From NCBI GenBank assembly GCA_004194705.1, contig SADC01000133.1, positions 62,001 through 126,000 of the forward strand: a stretch of 64,000 nucleotides of DNA, read 5' to 3'. Shown here piece by piece: positions 1 to 10,670 of the stretch. The stretch is from Ditylenchus dipsaci (taxonomy: Eukaryota > Nematoda > Chromadorea > Rhabditida > Anguinidae). Below the pieces are notes generated by a model. The model did not search any database. It saw nothing but the letters and a program-made list of their open reading frames with translations, and was not told where the DNA came from. The translations under genes were made by a program, and so were the position numbers. The stretch's first letter is position 1. Each line of letters begins with the position of its first letter.

Positions 1-337
1 AATTTGATTCTTACTTTGTTTATAAAAAGATGTTATTTGTCATCGCCTTTATCATGTGCGTGTATTTTTCAATTTTCGCTGTTATTCACAGATATTTTTC
101 TGTAGGATGAAAGAGCTGTCAATGGTGAATTAATCAACTGGTAAATTGATCAACGGATTTGGAATTCACGGAGTTTATTGCTAAAAATTCAACTTTAAAC
201 ATCTCCTCTACCAATGCATTAGCGATTTGGCTAATTTACTTGTCGATCAACATAATGAACAAGTGTCAATATGGTTCTATCCTATAATCAGAAATTTTTC
301 CGCCTTTATCTGCAAGTTGTAATTTTGATTGCGCTTA
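1..337. other. AT-rich sequence without a recognised gene
   Basis: No open frame of useful length and no recognisable repeat end. It abuts the foldback starting at 338. Confidence 0.6.
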
Positions 338-1069
338 GACTTACAAGGAAACCGTTCGAACTGTCCCCCGCTTATCCTCAATCTGATACGTTTATCTTGT
401 AGCGCATGGTCGATTTACTTAGTGTAAAAAAGTCCTATAAGCGGACAGACAATGAAGTTTTGAGTTTGGAGCCTCGGAAACTCAAAAAACTCCTAAAAAT
501 GCTAATTTTGGATACTTCAGTGCCTCAATTCTCAATTTTTCGTTCATCAAGTGGTAATTTTGATCATTATGATCTTATGTTACTTTTCCATTTTACGTCT
601 AAGATTGATGTTTTTGAAATCTTTTGTAAAATTGTTGAAAATTTAAATTTTTATAGGACATCAGGGTTTGCAGATCGAAAATCGCAAAAGCAGGATTCTG
701 ATTTCAAAAAGCAGGATCTAGTACAAAAAAGTTTCGGCAAAAGCAGGACAACAAATTGGATTGTTATTTGCTGGCTCGACGACCGGAACTTCTTGAACAT
801 CCTGAACTTCATTTGACTGCGATTCTTGGGCAACTTCCTTATCGACCTTCTTGCTTCTCTAGCTGGGTTGAATATAGAGAACATCCTGTAAGTTTTTAAC
901 ATTAAATTAAGGAAGTTTTTTGAGTTTCTGAGGCTCCAAACACAAAATTTTATTGTCTGTCCCGCCTATAGGACTTTTTCTACACTAAGTATATCGACCA
1001 TGGGCTACAAGATAAACGTATCAAATTGAGGATAAGCATGGGGCAGTTCGAACGGTTCCCTTGTTAGTC
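338..1069. mobile_element. Foldback element with ~157-bp inverted arms
   Basis: The left arm (338-494) is repeated in reverse complement at 909-1069. Both arms contain ACCGTTCGAACTG and GGTCGAT, with about 10 percent mismatch. The interior (495-908) carries repeated AAAGCAGGA-like words and no recognisable protein. Open frames across it on both strands look like chance frames. Non-autonomous foldback; superfamily unknown. Confidence 0.8.
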
Positions 1070-1172
1070 ATTTTCTCATTAACATACATACCCATAACAT
1101 ACATCTCCTATTCACATACAGCATGATGCGGTCCAATGGTATATGTTAATGGGAGAGTCGACTGTGCCTAAG

Positions 1173-1320
1173 TACAGTCGAGTCTCGATATAACGTGACC
1201 CCTCGGGACCGTAAAAAGGTCGCGGTATATCAAGGGTCGCGTTATATCGAAGGTAAATTTGACTGACTTCCTTTTGCTGGGATCATTTGAAGGGTCGCGT
1301 TATATCGAGACTTGACTGTA
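1173..1320. mobile_element. Pogo/Tigger-like MITE, TA-flanked
   Basis: A 148-bp element. It starts TACAGTCGAGTCTCGATATA and ends with the matching inverted end (CGAGACTTGACTGTA). Internal copies of GGTCGCGTTATATCGA extend the inverted repeats. Ends of this kind with a TA target are typical of pogo/Tigger members of the Tc1-mariner superfamily; the family name is inference. The same end type recurs at 4942, 13096, 30582, 33056 and 35905. Confidence 0.75.
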
Positions 1321-1780
1321 ATTGAGGTACCTGAGTACAAGAGAGGTACCTACTGTATTTTACCAGTCTAAATAGCCCTGATCTAACCGGATCAGGTCGT
1401 ATTAGGGCTGTATCAGACTGGATCAGGGCGAGTTAGACTGGAAAACACAGTAAGTAGTTACTCTGGCGAAAAGAAGGATAAAACCGAATAAGGTAGTCTG
1501 GATCACGACCTACTCTGCGCAAAAGTTATGTAAAATGCAGAAAAGTAGTGCGGATCACGACCTAATCTGGGAAAAATTAGAAACAAAGCCAAAGATATAA
1601 TGTATCACGAGTTACTCGACATGTCTGAAACGACACGATTCAAAAAGATCACAAGTAACTCTTGATCTTTACTCTATCCATCGACCTGAAAGTGGCTCCT
1701 CAAGATGGGTTGAAAAATAATCTCGATGAAGATTTAAAGAGTGTATACGGTATCCTAGTGTTTTTAGCCCTATTCTGTTG
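1321..1780. other. Gene-free interval with GATCAGG / GATCACGACCTA repeats
   Basis: Short imperfect repeats (CTGATC, GGATCAGG and TAGTCTGGATCACGACCTA-like units) at roughly 1370-1570, perhaps the remains of a word-array element. No coding frame was recognised. Confidence 0.45.
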
Positions 1781-1812
1781 GTTTGGGCCAGGGCTGTAAA
1801 AACACCGGAAGA

Positions 1813-2547
1813 TACAGGCTGATCCAACTTTTTTACCCATATTTTTTTTGCCCGTAACTTTTTTAATATTATTGAATTTTATATTCAATTTTTGTACGAC
1901 CACTCATTTGAAAGCCCTGTTCTACTACATTTCGTTTAAAAAAAGATTGGCTCAGTTTGATTACTCTGAGCGAGTTACGGACATTTTTATTTAATTACTG
2001 GAAACCGACAAATTTATTCAACAAATTCAACAAAAAATCAACAACAATGTTTCTTATCTTGTCTCGACGCTCCTTTCATTCCTTTCAACGCAAATTTCCA
2101 GACGACGGCGAAAATCATTCATTGCTCCTCGATCATGGCTAGCGGCAACTGTCCCATTTCTTCGACGATCTTTTCACGCAGTGCAATCAAAGAGGCCAGA
2201 GGCTGATCCGTGTAGACCAAACTTTTTATGTAACCCCAACAGAAAAAGTCCATCCAGGTTAAGTCAGGCGATCGAGGTGCCCAAGATTGGTGCAGGATTC
2301 GACCAATCCACCTATTCGGAAAATGAAGATTCAGCAGAGCTCGAACCTCAATTCCCCAATGTGGCGGCTCTTTCCAGTAATTAAATAAAAATGTATGTAA
2401 CTCGGTTAAGAGTAATCAAACTGAGCCAATCCTTTTTTTAAACGAAATGGTAGAAAGGGCTTTCAAATGAAGGTCGTACAAAAAATTCAATGAATAAAAA
2501 AAGTTACGGGCAAAACAAATATGGGTAAAAAGTTGGATCACCCTGTA
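1813..2547 (-). mobile_element. IS630/Tc1/mariner element with ~185-bp inverted arms
   Basis: Starts TACAGGCTGATCCAACTT and ends in the inverse (AAGTTGGATCACCCTGTA), with TA at both ends. Inverted arms run 1813-2007 and 2368-2547. Between them lies a C-terminal transposase remnant on the minus strand. It is nested in hAT-like element A. It is probably an internally deleted copy that kept only the last part of its transposase. Confidence 0.78.
2054..2372 (-). pseudogene. IS630/Tc1/mariner transposase C-terminal remnant
   Basis: The minus strand reads through a block with APRSPDLTWMDFF followed by WGYIKSLVY. This is the signature around the third catalytic acidic residue of many mariner-related transposases of arthropods and nematodes (W-P-RSPDLTPLDFFLWGYLK type). 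About 28 codons further the frame shifts by one base near 2118, then continues as MNDFRRRLEICVERN to a stop at 2054-2056, matching the usual C-terminus. The N-terminal DNA-binding part and the first two catalytic residues are absent. A broken fragment, not a functional gene. Confidence 0.8.
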
Positions 2548-2860
2548 CATCCGGATGTGGATGTTACATCCGAAACATCCACATCCGGCGGATGTGGATG
2601 TCGGATGTCAAAAATTTTTGTCGGATGTCGATGTGGATGTCAAAAAAATTTTGGCGGATGTGGATGTGGATGTTGGATGTCAAAATTTTTAGATCGGATG
2701 TCAGCAGATGTCCGGATGTTTTTTCGGATGTTTTCATGGTGAATGTCAGCAAATGTCCGGATGTTTTGCCGGATGTTTTTGGATGTTTTCATGGCGGATG
2801 TCAGCGGATTTCCAGATGTTTTTTGGATGTTTTCATGGCGGATGTCAATATGCTTTTACG
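2548..2860. repeat. GGATGT word array (left end of hAT-like element A)
   Basis: Dozens of GGATGT words, often as GGATGTGGATGTCGGATGTC separated by runs of A and T. It mirrors the array at 3507-3770. Frames open on both strands here are by-products of the 6-bp period. Confidence 0.85.
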
Positions 2861-3506
2861 GATTTTTGAGTCTGTGGTTGAGAGATACTGTTTCCTTGTT
2901 CTAAATCTTCTTCTTTGTTGTTTCGAAAAAACCATAAGCCAAAATTCGCAAAATGAATAATCTAAAATCCCGCAAAACTCAGAAAGATTTTCTTTTCTTC
3001 TTTCCGTCTCATCGTTGTCCTATCCTTAATTCCAAATCTACAATTTCCAATAGCCATTCACTCCCAAAGAATTCCTAACTAAAATTGAGGAAAAGGTGTA
3101 AATTGAGGATTATGGCAAAAACGTAGTTGGATAACCTCTCGAATTTCCCGTCGTCAAAACGAAGAGTCGCCCGCTAAAATTTTCACTCAATTAGTCGCAA
3201 CCTCTACTATGCCGGTGAATTCTAATATTTCCAATATAACCAAGCTCCAAAGCGAGTTTCTCCCGTTTGTCGATTAACTCTGTTGGTATCAAGGGCTGCT
3301 CGTTTGAGAAGTTTCTTCAAAGCAAAGTGCTCCTGGATTATCTGATTAATGTTTAATTTGTTTCACCTTACTGCCTTGGTTTCACGTCGAAATAAATATC
3401 TACCATTGTTCTGCGCGTGTATTGTCACCGTATCTTCTTTATATCTCTTGCCGAATTAGGCCATTGTACCCATACTATTAATTAAAAGTGAATATCAGCA
3501 AATTTT

Positions 3507-3770
3507 TGACATCTACATCCAGCCGAAGGTGGATGTAAACATCCAGATATCACTTGGAAATCCGGATGTCAAAAATTTTGACATTCGGATGTCATTTGGA
3601 TGTCAGGATGTCAAAAAAATTGACGTCCGGATGGATGTGGATGTCAAACTTTTTAGGCCGGATGTCGGATGTGGATGTTGGATGTCAAAGTTTTTGGGTC
3701 GGATGTCGGATGTGGATGTCAAAAAATTTTTTGGCCGGATGTTGATGTGGATGTAGGATGTCAAAAATAA
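3507..3770. repeat. GGATGT word array (right end of hAT-like element A)
   Basis: Second array of GGATGT/GGATGTC words inside the same element. It is probably a terminal set of transposase-binding sites expanded like a microsatellite; that role is inference. Sequence 2861-3506 between the arrays is unassigned. Confidence 0.8.
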
Positions 3771-3793
3771 AAAATTTACAGCCTGGTTTGGGC

Positions 3794-4510
3794 CACATCT
3801 TAGTAGTTCAGGCCCCATCGTGGTGGTTGCGGTAGTTTTCTGGTGGTTCAATTGGGGCTATCCATGTAGTTCGGGACTCATCTTGCAGATTGTGGCTATC
3901 TGCGTAGTTCGGCCTATCCTGGTGGTTCAGGCCTCATCCTGGAGATTTAAACAGCAGTAGCTTCAGATTGTTTATTTTATCTATATGGAAGTACAATAAA
4001 ACAACAGATCAAAGTACAAAGGATGTTTTAATTAAATCGGCGATTGATGTTCTGTTGGATATGTGGCGGCAAAGTTTGAAAGTCAAGGGGCAGTATGGAA
4101 CTAAGATCAGACAGAGGCAATCGGGCGATGACTTCGTCCTAAAAAAAGTTGTTTTTGAAAGATCGTTGAAATTAACTGACCACAACACGAACATCTAGCA
4201 ATTCAACGCGAACTGAATCTTACGGAAGGCTGTGCCATTCCAGCCAACAACATCTTTAGCCATGTCCACTGCCTGAAAATTGAAGTAAATCTTTCTGACA
4301 CTTCGCGGTCGCTCTTTTCCTAGAAACAACTGACCACTGAAATAGTTTCAAATGGGCAGCTATCAGCCTGGCCATTCTTCGAAAGAATCAGAGATGGCCA
4401 AGGTTGAAGTAGATCTTGGCAGATAGCGTTGTGCGTATCATTTTTTCCAAAAATTCGTTTTTTAACGAAGGAAATGAAAAAAATTCGTGTGTTGACGCAA
4501 ATGTGTTGAC
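3794..4510 (+). other. Unassigned interval with degenerate GGTGGTTCAGGCC repeats and one small open frame
   Basis: 3794-3960 contains degenerate units around GGTGGTTCAGGCC and TAGTTCGGG. A 76-codon open frame at 3968-4198 has fairly protein-like codons (DVLIKSAIDVLLDMWRQSL) but no recognised domain. It could be an isolated exon or chance. No promoter or splice evidence was seen. Confidence 0.3.
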
Positions 4511-4680
4511 ACTCATTTGGGCAAAACTCATTTAGGCATCCTCATCTGGCACTCTCATTTGGGCAAAACTCATTTAGGCATCCTCATCTGGGCACTCTCA
4601 TTTGAGCAAAACTCATTTAGGCATCCTCATCTGGGCACCCTCATTTGGGCGAAACTCATTTAGGCACCCTCATTTAGGCC
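4511..4680. repeat. Tandem array of CTCATTTGGGC words
   Basis: About four copies of a ~41-bp unit built from ACTCATTTGGGCAAA, CTCATTTAGGCAT and CCTCATCTGGGC. The array ends in TAGGCCCTG, resembling the right end of the hAT-like elements here. An inverted relic of the word (GCCCAAATGAG) occurs near 8850. Confidence 0.75.
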
Positions 4681-4754
4681 CTGATTTCAAATATACTTTA
4701 TTTTCATACTCAAATATTTGGCCATTCAGATTTCATTTGTAGTTTTCAGAAAAT

Positions 4755-6537
4755 TACCTTATTTCCTCTAATAGAAGCCCGGGATTCTATTTTATGGATG
4801 CCCTCCAGGGGGCTTATATTAGAGGGGGCTTGTATTAGAGGGGGGGGGCTTTTATTTTTGAACTCGCCGCGCCAAAGTCGCGGAAAAAATTTGAGTCATA
4901 ATTTTTTTACGCCATCCTCTGATCGCTTCTAATTTTCTACATACAGTCAAACCTCGATTTAGTGGCACCCCCAAAAGTTCGTTCCCGCTAGGGTCCGACA
5001 CTTTTTTAACCAATTTGCTAAATATTTTATCGATTCTTTTATGACAGTCTGGTCGCAAATATCGTGAGGATTCCGATTTTGCCGATCGTTTTTGAAAAGT
5101 AAACGAATTTGGGTTAAAAAGTGAAACCTCGATATAGTGGCACCTGTTTTCAAAAAAGGGTGCACTATATCGAGGTTTCACTATTTTAACCCAAAATTCG
5201 TTTACTTTTCAAAAACGATCGGCAAAATCGGAATCCTCACGATATTTGCGACCAGACTGTTATAACAGAAACGATAAAATATTTTTGAAAATTGGGTTAA
5301 AAAAGTGTCGGACCTAGGCGGGAACGAACTTTTGGGGTGCCACTAAATCGAGGTTTCACTTTTTTACCCAAAATTCGTTTACTTTTCAAAAAACGATCGG
5401 CAAAATCGGAATCCTCACGATATTTGCGACCAGACTGTCATAAAAGAATCGATAAAATATTTAGCGAATTGGGTTAAAAAAGTGTCGGACCCTAGGCGGG
5501 AACGAACTTTTGGGGGTGCCACTAAATCGAGTTTGACTGTAACATTGTTGAACAGCGTTTAAACATCAAAAGCACTTATTCTATATTATAGTTCACTTAC
5601 TGCTTCTCTGAGGCGTTCTACCTAAATTTATTTCGGGCGTATTGGAATTTCGTAGCAAATTATCTTAATTTTTCAGCAAGTTTTGTTTCACGTCTTCTTT
5701 AGTTTACATATACTTTTTCTGAAAAGATTAACACCATTGTGTAGCTAAAGTGTCATTTAGAGTAATAACTTTGCAGAATGTCTGAGAATAGCCTCTGGAT
5801 GGCCAAGGCCAAACCACAGGGGGACCAAGCGAAAATTGTGTTTTTCACATTATATATCAAACAAATTCCTATAAAAAATTGAGTTGTTCTGCGTTCACAG
5901 AATTTCGGAATTTGTCCTAGACAAAAAGTTATGACCTATTAAAAGTGTTCGAATTTCTCGACTCATTCTGTACTTTTCGAAAAAAGGTTAGAAAATCAAA
6001 AAGAAAAGAGCGAGACAAAAATTTGCTGCGAAATTAAGATAATTATCTGCGAAATATCGTTATGCTTCTTTTATCTGACCTATTCTGCCAACTTATTTTC
6101 TTGTTCCTTAAACTCAAACCGACGTCACTTCGTATCGTTTGTTGCTGATTTTCTGCAGATGATTACTGCATAAAGCAATTTTTTAAACTAACAAAATACC
6201 CGCTAAAATAGTACTCGATGTAGTTTCTGCTTTAAAATTCACTCATTCACAAGTATTTCAGCGATCCACTTCGAAAGATGTGATTGGCAAATACATAAAG
6301 GCATTCTTTGTATCTTTTACCACGTTTAAAAAAACTAAAAAACACACTTACTTATCGAAAAAAAATTGATTTTGGGATTATATAAAAAGGGGCTTATATT
6401 TTTAGGAAACCCACTAGAGGGGGGGGCGGCTTATATTAGAGGGGGGGGGCTTTTATATTTTGGTTGACCTCCAGAGGGGGCTTATATTAGAGGGGGGGCT
6501 TATAATTGGAGGGGCTTCTATTAGAGGAAATACGGTA
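4755..6537. mobile_element. Long ACCGTATTTCC-end element, host of a nested foldback
   Basis: The left end TACCTTATTTCCTCTAATAG and the inverted right end TTAGAGGAAATACGGTA bound 1.8 kb. The variable bases just inside the end (GAAGCCC) match between the ends. Stretches like GGGGGCTTATATTAGAGGGGG recur at 4800-4850 and 6385-6520 as subterminal repeats. The interior contains the pogo-like foldback 4942-5541 and a half-copy of the CAGGGTGTTTC family near 5800-5960. No transposase is recognisable. Confidence 0.65.
4942..5541. mobile_element. Pogo-like foldback with a duplicated right arm
   Basis: Ends TACAGTCAAACCTCGATTTA and the inverse, with TA at both flanks. Left arm 4942-5140 folds on 5160-5355. 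A second copy of the right arm follows at 5340-5541, so the element has three arms. Arms contain GTTCGTTCCCGC, GTGTCGGACC and CGATCGGCAAAATCGGAATCC, shared with 13096-13524. It is nested in the 4755-6537 element, so it is the younger insertion. Confidence 0.82.
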
Positions 6538-6957
6538 GTAGCCTGTAAAACCTGCAGCTCACCATACCGAAGATGCCTACCTCCAGAAAAAATATTTCAT
6601 TACAAGGAAAGTGCTCTGAAACTGGCGAATAAGCAAAATTGGTACCCTAAACACGATTTTATGATACCAAAATAGCGATTTCGCTGTCGGCAATCTCCGT
6701 ACCGAGCTTAAAATGTAACTTGACTACCTGAGAGCACCCCAACTACCATGTAAGTGTTTCAACCGATGCTGCCAGCGAATACCGATTTTTCTGATCAAAC
6801 AGCTTCAAAATTCATTATCTGGTCACTATAGTATAGCGGCAGCCTATAATTCAAGTTCCCCGAAGAATTTTTAGTGAGACATTATGGTAGCTGTACTGAA
6901 CTTAAACTGAGGTAATGGTACCTGGGTGGTGGTATTCCTAGTGCTACTTCGGCAGTG
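6538..6957. other. Gene-free interval
   Basis: Low-density CTACCTG/GGTACC motifs only. The 71-codon frame crossing 6460-6675 starts inside a repeat end and is not credible as a gene. Confidence 0.5.
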
Positions 6958-7139
6958 GTACTCACCAGGGCTGTTCACTCTTCCGGAAGATTCTTCTGGA
7001 GAGGAAGAAATTTCTTCCTCTTCCTCTTCCGACCGGAAGAAGGATGAGAAGATGGAAGAGACGAAAATTTTGGGCGGAAGAGGAGGATGGAAGAGACAAA
7101 AATTTTGGGTGGAAGAGGAAGAGCAAAATTTGGCGCTAC

Positions 7140-8242
7140 TCGGTTATACAAGTTTTACAAAGTTTTTCTGTTTTTCTGCTTCTGCGTCCGGTTGTGAAAT
7201 TCTGAATCCAAAAATCCTGCAATTAATGGGCGAAGACATAGAAGACATTTCAACATTCTTCCCCGAATATCATTCGTCTACTTCTTTCACACAGTCATCT
7301 AGTCTACCTTCTTCGGGCAATATGGAAAATGCGCAGCAAATTAGGAATTTCAACAACAACAGCGTTTCCCGAAAGCGGCCTCGAAAGCATAGACCAAGTA
7401 GGCTTTCTTGTGACGGCTGAAGACCAAACAGATGCCGAAGAGAAAGTTGAAGAAAATGATCTACAGGGTGTTTCAAGAAATCCGCAGGATTTGAAATGGC
7501 TATAACTTTTTTCTAGGCCGTTTTTCGAATTTCTGTAAACGCCAATCGTTTTCTCTTGACGGGCATTTTTGTTTTTCGGAAAAAATTTTTTCGAAAATTT
7601 TGACTTTTTTGCCTTGGTCCCCCTATGGTCCAAAAAGATGACAAGATTGATTATTTTGGACCATAGGGGGACCAAGGCAAAAAAGTCAAAATTTTCGAAA
7701 AATTTTTTTTCCGAAAAACAAAAATGCCCGTCAAGAGAAACGATTGGCGTTTACAGAAATTCGAAAAACGGTCTAGAAAAAAAGTTATGACCATTTCAAA
7801 TCCTGCGGATTTCTTGAAACACCCTGTATTTGCGTCGGCTCCTCTGCATCCTGGACACTCGAACCAGCTCCCAATTCCCTGGCAATGGAAGTAGCCGTCT
7901 ACTTCGACAAAGCCAAGTCATGGGAATTGGTAAAAAAGGATCTACATGAAGCTTTGCAAATTTCATAGACAAGAGTAAGCATATTAATAAGCGACTTTAT
8001 TTTGGTAATTATTTGGAACGTTTTAGCTACCACGATTGGCGAAATTGTCATACGACCTCCTTATCATTCCAGCAAGTATACAAGCTTTAAAAAGAGAATT
8101 ATCAAGGCTGTCCATCAATCTGAGAGGAGTCATAGGGTGCTCATTGGCCGGTCTACTGCGAAAAAAGGTCTTGCTAGGCTTCAACTCCATCATATTGAAT
8201 GAACGATTATTTTCATTTATTGCTGTTCTTGCTGACTGCTAA
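7140..8242 (+). pseudogene. Probable hAT transposase C-terminal remnant, interrupted
   Basis: Coding-like stretches lie at 7140-7461, 7829-7965 (frame with SLAMEVAVYFDKAKSWELV) and 8036-8242 (frame with YDLLIIPASIQALKRELS, then LLRKKVLLGFNSIILNERL). The last two resemble in order the end of hAT transposases, where IPAS..(S)ER.FS precedes a conserved leucine-rich dimerisation tail. Frames do not join without shifts, and a foldback splits the region after 7461. Position inside a hAT-type element supports the call. Similarity was judged by eye and is modest. Confidence 0.5.
7462..7828. mobile_element. CAGGGTGTTTC mariner-type foldback MITE
   Basis: A 363-bp hairpin starting CAGGGTGTTTCAAGAAATCC and ending in the inverse, with TA on each side. 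The arms pair along almost their whole length around a centre at about 7645 (CCTTGGTCCCCCTATGG and its inverse). It lies inside the hAT-like element B coding remnant. Half copies occur at 19391-19530, 38450-38625 and 58070-58231. Confidence 0.85.
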
Positions 8243-8475
8243 CGGGAATAAATAATCATGGTTTCATCGTTAATGCTCTCTGTCTTAACGGATTCTCCGA
8301 AAAGGAAGAAATTTCTTCCTCTTAATCTTCCGACCGGAAGAAGGATGAGGAAGATGGAAGAGACAAAAGTTTTGGATGGAAGAGAACGAGGAAGACGGAA
8401 GAGACGAAAATTTTAAATGGAAGGGGATGAGGAAGAGGAAGAGCTAAATCAAATTTGAATAGCCCTGGTACTCAC

Positions 8476-8793
8476 CTAGTAGTATCCAGCAATCAGGTAT
8501 CCAGGTATGCAACCTAGTCGCTTTTTTATAATTAGGTATCCAACTTGTAGGCATTGTGAGTTAACAAATGACTATACTATACAGAAAGTTGAGGAATTAC
8601 CTGCCATTACCTACAATCGACGTCTTTAACTATAAAAACGGTATTCACGACATGATTTTAGGCATCATACTGTGGTTTTAGAACACTTCTGCCTAAATCC
8701 TTTAGTTTAAGTTCGCTGGGTACATGGTAGTTTTGCTATCTCCTGAAGAGATTCTCTTTGAGGCCTGATAATATTTTAAAAATTAAGTTACGA
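8476..8793. other. Gene-free interval
   Basis: Contains CCAGGTATGCAACCTAG-like short repeats and AT-rich sequence. No gene or element end was recognised. Confidence 0.45.
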
Positions 8794-9802
8794 CTAAAAT
8801 CTGAGGAAAAGGCAGTTTTGATATGGATGCCCAACATTTTGATATGGACGCCCAAATGAGATTTGCGCAAATGAGTACGAACCTTGAAATAAGCTATACA
8901 AAAAGACATTTGCAGAAACTAATTGATAATCTGGCATTTTCAAGTCTATAAAATAGCAAAAATCACGTACTGGCTGGTGTTGCAATCGCATACTCCTTCT
9001 TATGGCTGGCAAAATTGGAGCGACAAAGCCTGGCTGGACTGGAGCAACGTGGGCCGGCTGAACTGGAGCAACATTGACTGGCAGAACTGGAGCAACTTGA
9101 GCCGGCTGAACTGGAGCAACTTGGGCCAAATGAGCTGGAGCAACATTGACTGGCAGAACTGGAGCAACTTGAGCCGGCTGAACTGGAGCAACTTGGGCCA
9201 AATGAGCTGGAGCAACATTGACTGGCAGAACTGGAGCAACTTGAGCCGGCTGAACTGGAGCAACTTGGCCAAATGAGCTGGAGCAACATTGACTGGCAGA
9301 ACTGGAGCAACGTCCGCCGGCTGAACTGGAGCAACGTTGACTGGCAAAATCGGAGCGACAAAGCCTGGCTGGACTGGAGCAACGTTGACTGGCAGAACTG
9401 GAGCAACGTTGACTGGCAAAATCGGAGCGACAAAGCCCGGCTGAACTGGAGCAACGTTGACTGGCAAAATTGGAGCGACAAAGCCTGGCTGGACTGGAGC
9501 AACGTGGCCGGCTGAACTGGAGCAACATTGACTGGCAGAACTGGAGCAACTTGAGCCGGCTGAACTGGAGCAACGTGGGCCGGCTGAACTGGGGCAACGT
9601 TGACTGGCAAAACTTGAGTAACATTGGCTGGCTGTGGCTGAAATATATAAATTAGTATACTTGAAGATAAAATAAAATCTTACAGCTTCGGGCCCGCATG
9701 GAATTTAGGGTCTGTATACGGATTGTAAGCATCGAAATCGTCATTCGTCCCTTCATTGAAGTCGATCAATTCATTGTTCATGTCGAAATTGCAACTTGCA
9801 GG
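8794..9802 (-). CDS. Candidate spliced gene encoding an 8-residue VAPVQPAQ repeat
   Basis: An upstream minus-strand exon at 9684-9802 is open in one frame only. It reads an acidic segment (MNNELIDFNEGTNDDFDAYN, then PYTDPKFHAGPKL) and ends at a good donor (GTAAGA). After a 46-bp intron closing in TTTCAG, the next exon begins at 9637 and runs into the repeat array: VAPVQPAQ, VAPVLPVN, VAPAHLAQ. Every frame of the array is open. Two single-G losses (near 9506 and 9263) change which frame reads VAPV, so the translated frame is uncertain. The phase from the first exon gives a 276-codon frame ending at 8794. A strong donor GTACGT at about 8970 suggests a further exon. Function unknown; the first exon vaguely recalls the NPF/DP-rich start of SCAMP proteins, but not enough to name it. 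Confidence 0.45.
9030..9625. repeat. 24-bp tandem repeat with 72-bp higher-order unit
   Basis: The basic unit is 24 bp (AACTGGAGCAACTTGAGCCG-type). A three-unit, 72-bp block is repeated almost identically at about 9094, 9166 and 9238. Because 24 is divisible by three, all frames stay open; two units have lost one G. This is the repeat part of the candidate gene at 8794-9802. Confidence 0.9.
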
Positions 9803-9949
9803 CTAGTAATAATATTGATTAGTACACATATATTCCAGCTTTTTAAAAAAGTCCATAACTGAAGTGTAGCGACTAATGACTGAAAAGGGACAAATTATAA
9901 TAAGTTCTGGGCACTTATTGAAATTTTTGCAAAAATTAGAAAATTCGAC

Positions 9950-10105
9950 GACTACTTGCTAAAATCTGGCGACTAATATTCATGGTTGTCAAAATAGCTA
10001 AAATTGCTAAAATTCGCTAAAATATAGTTAATTTGAAAATTAACTATTCGTTAAAATTCGCTAAAAATTCGCTAAAATTTTTAGCGAATTTCTTTTTTGG
10101 TTATT
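9950..10105. repeat. GCTAAAATTCG word array
   Basis: Repeated TTCGCTAAAA words with a small palindrome at 10026-10050. It begins ATGGTTGTCAAAATAGC, close to the TAGGGTTGTTAAAATAGCC end of the element at 38668. Inverse words (TTTTTAGCGAAT) recur at 10565-10615. Likely a degraded word-array hAT-like element around 9980-10650. Confidence 0.5.
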
Positions 10106-10159
10106 CTACCACATTTTGTCTTCGGTTAGGTCTGAATCATGTTTCCGAAGCCAAACTTT

Positions 10160-10560
10160 GTCAAGAATTGGTTTTGATAGGTCTAAATTTACATTTTTGG
10201 TTATTTCCTCACCGAAATCTGTAATGGCTATCACCTGGATATCCCAAAAAACCAAAAACTAGTTATCATAAAAAATGACCCATTTTTTTTGATCCAAAAT
10301 TTTGTGGAGAATCGGGTTTGATAACACCGATTTTGCATTTTTATGCACCTCAAATTCAAAACTGGGGTAAATACCACCTGGTCAGGCAGATACCCACCTG
10401 GATAGCCCGAAAAACCAAAAATTAGTTTTCATTAAAAATGATCATATTTTCTAAGCCAATATTTTGTGGAGAATTATTTTTAATAGATCTAAATTTGCAT
10501 TTTTGCCCATCTCCATACCGAAATCTGGGGTGTACACCACCTTGTCAGGTGCATATCTTC
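10160..10560. repeat. Degenerate ~150-bp CACCTGG tandem units
   Basis: Two to three units with CACCTGGATA(T/G)CC, CCGAAATCTG and GATAGGTCTAAATTTGCAT. It is the same dispersed tandem family as 14640-16700, 25150-26020, 36840-37000, 40200-40920 and 51000-51780. Confidence 0.6.
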
Positions 10561-10670
10561 CTTAACATGAAATTTTTTAGCGAATATTCAAGCTAATGTT
10601 GGCGAATTTTTTTATCGATTATTCTACCACGTATAGTTGCCTGTTAGGTCTATTTTTGCACTTAGCACGT

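Larger units (their letters stand above)
1789..3785. mobile_element. hAT-like element A with GGATGT word arrays
   Basis: Begins CAGGGCTGTAAAAACA and ends with the imperfect inverse (TTTACAGCCTG). It is flanked by a perfect 8-bp direct repeat GTTTGGGC at 1781-1788 and 3786-3793, the length hAT transposases produce. Inside are two arrays of GGATGT/GGATGTC words (2548-2860 and 3507-3770), around a middle of about 650 bp with no clear gene. A separate mariner-type element (1813-2547) sits just inside the left end. Boundaries and target duplication are seen directly; the superfamily is inferred from them. Confidence 0.78.
6966..8467 (+). mobile_element. hAT-like element B with GGAAGA word arrays and transposase remnant
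   Basis: Left end CAGGGCTGTTCAC; right end in inverse CAGGGCTATTCAAA. It is flanked by a perfect 8-bp direct repeat GTACTCAC (6958-6965 and 8468-8475). Both ends carry purine arrays of GGAAGA/GAGGAAG words (6980-7130, 8290-8450). Between them are degraded coding pieces, interrupted by a younger mariner-type foldback at 7462-7828. The target length and ends are those of hAT elements. Confidence 0.82.

Noticed and set aside
2521..2960. Cys- or Met-rich frames in the GGATGT arrays
   Set aside because: They are by-products of a hexamer array open on both strands.
8923..9655. Plus-strand open frames WSNIDWQNWSN
   Set aside because: They are the antisense of the 24-bp repeat; only the minus strand has a spliced upstream exon with coding character.
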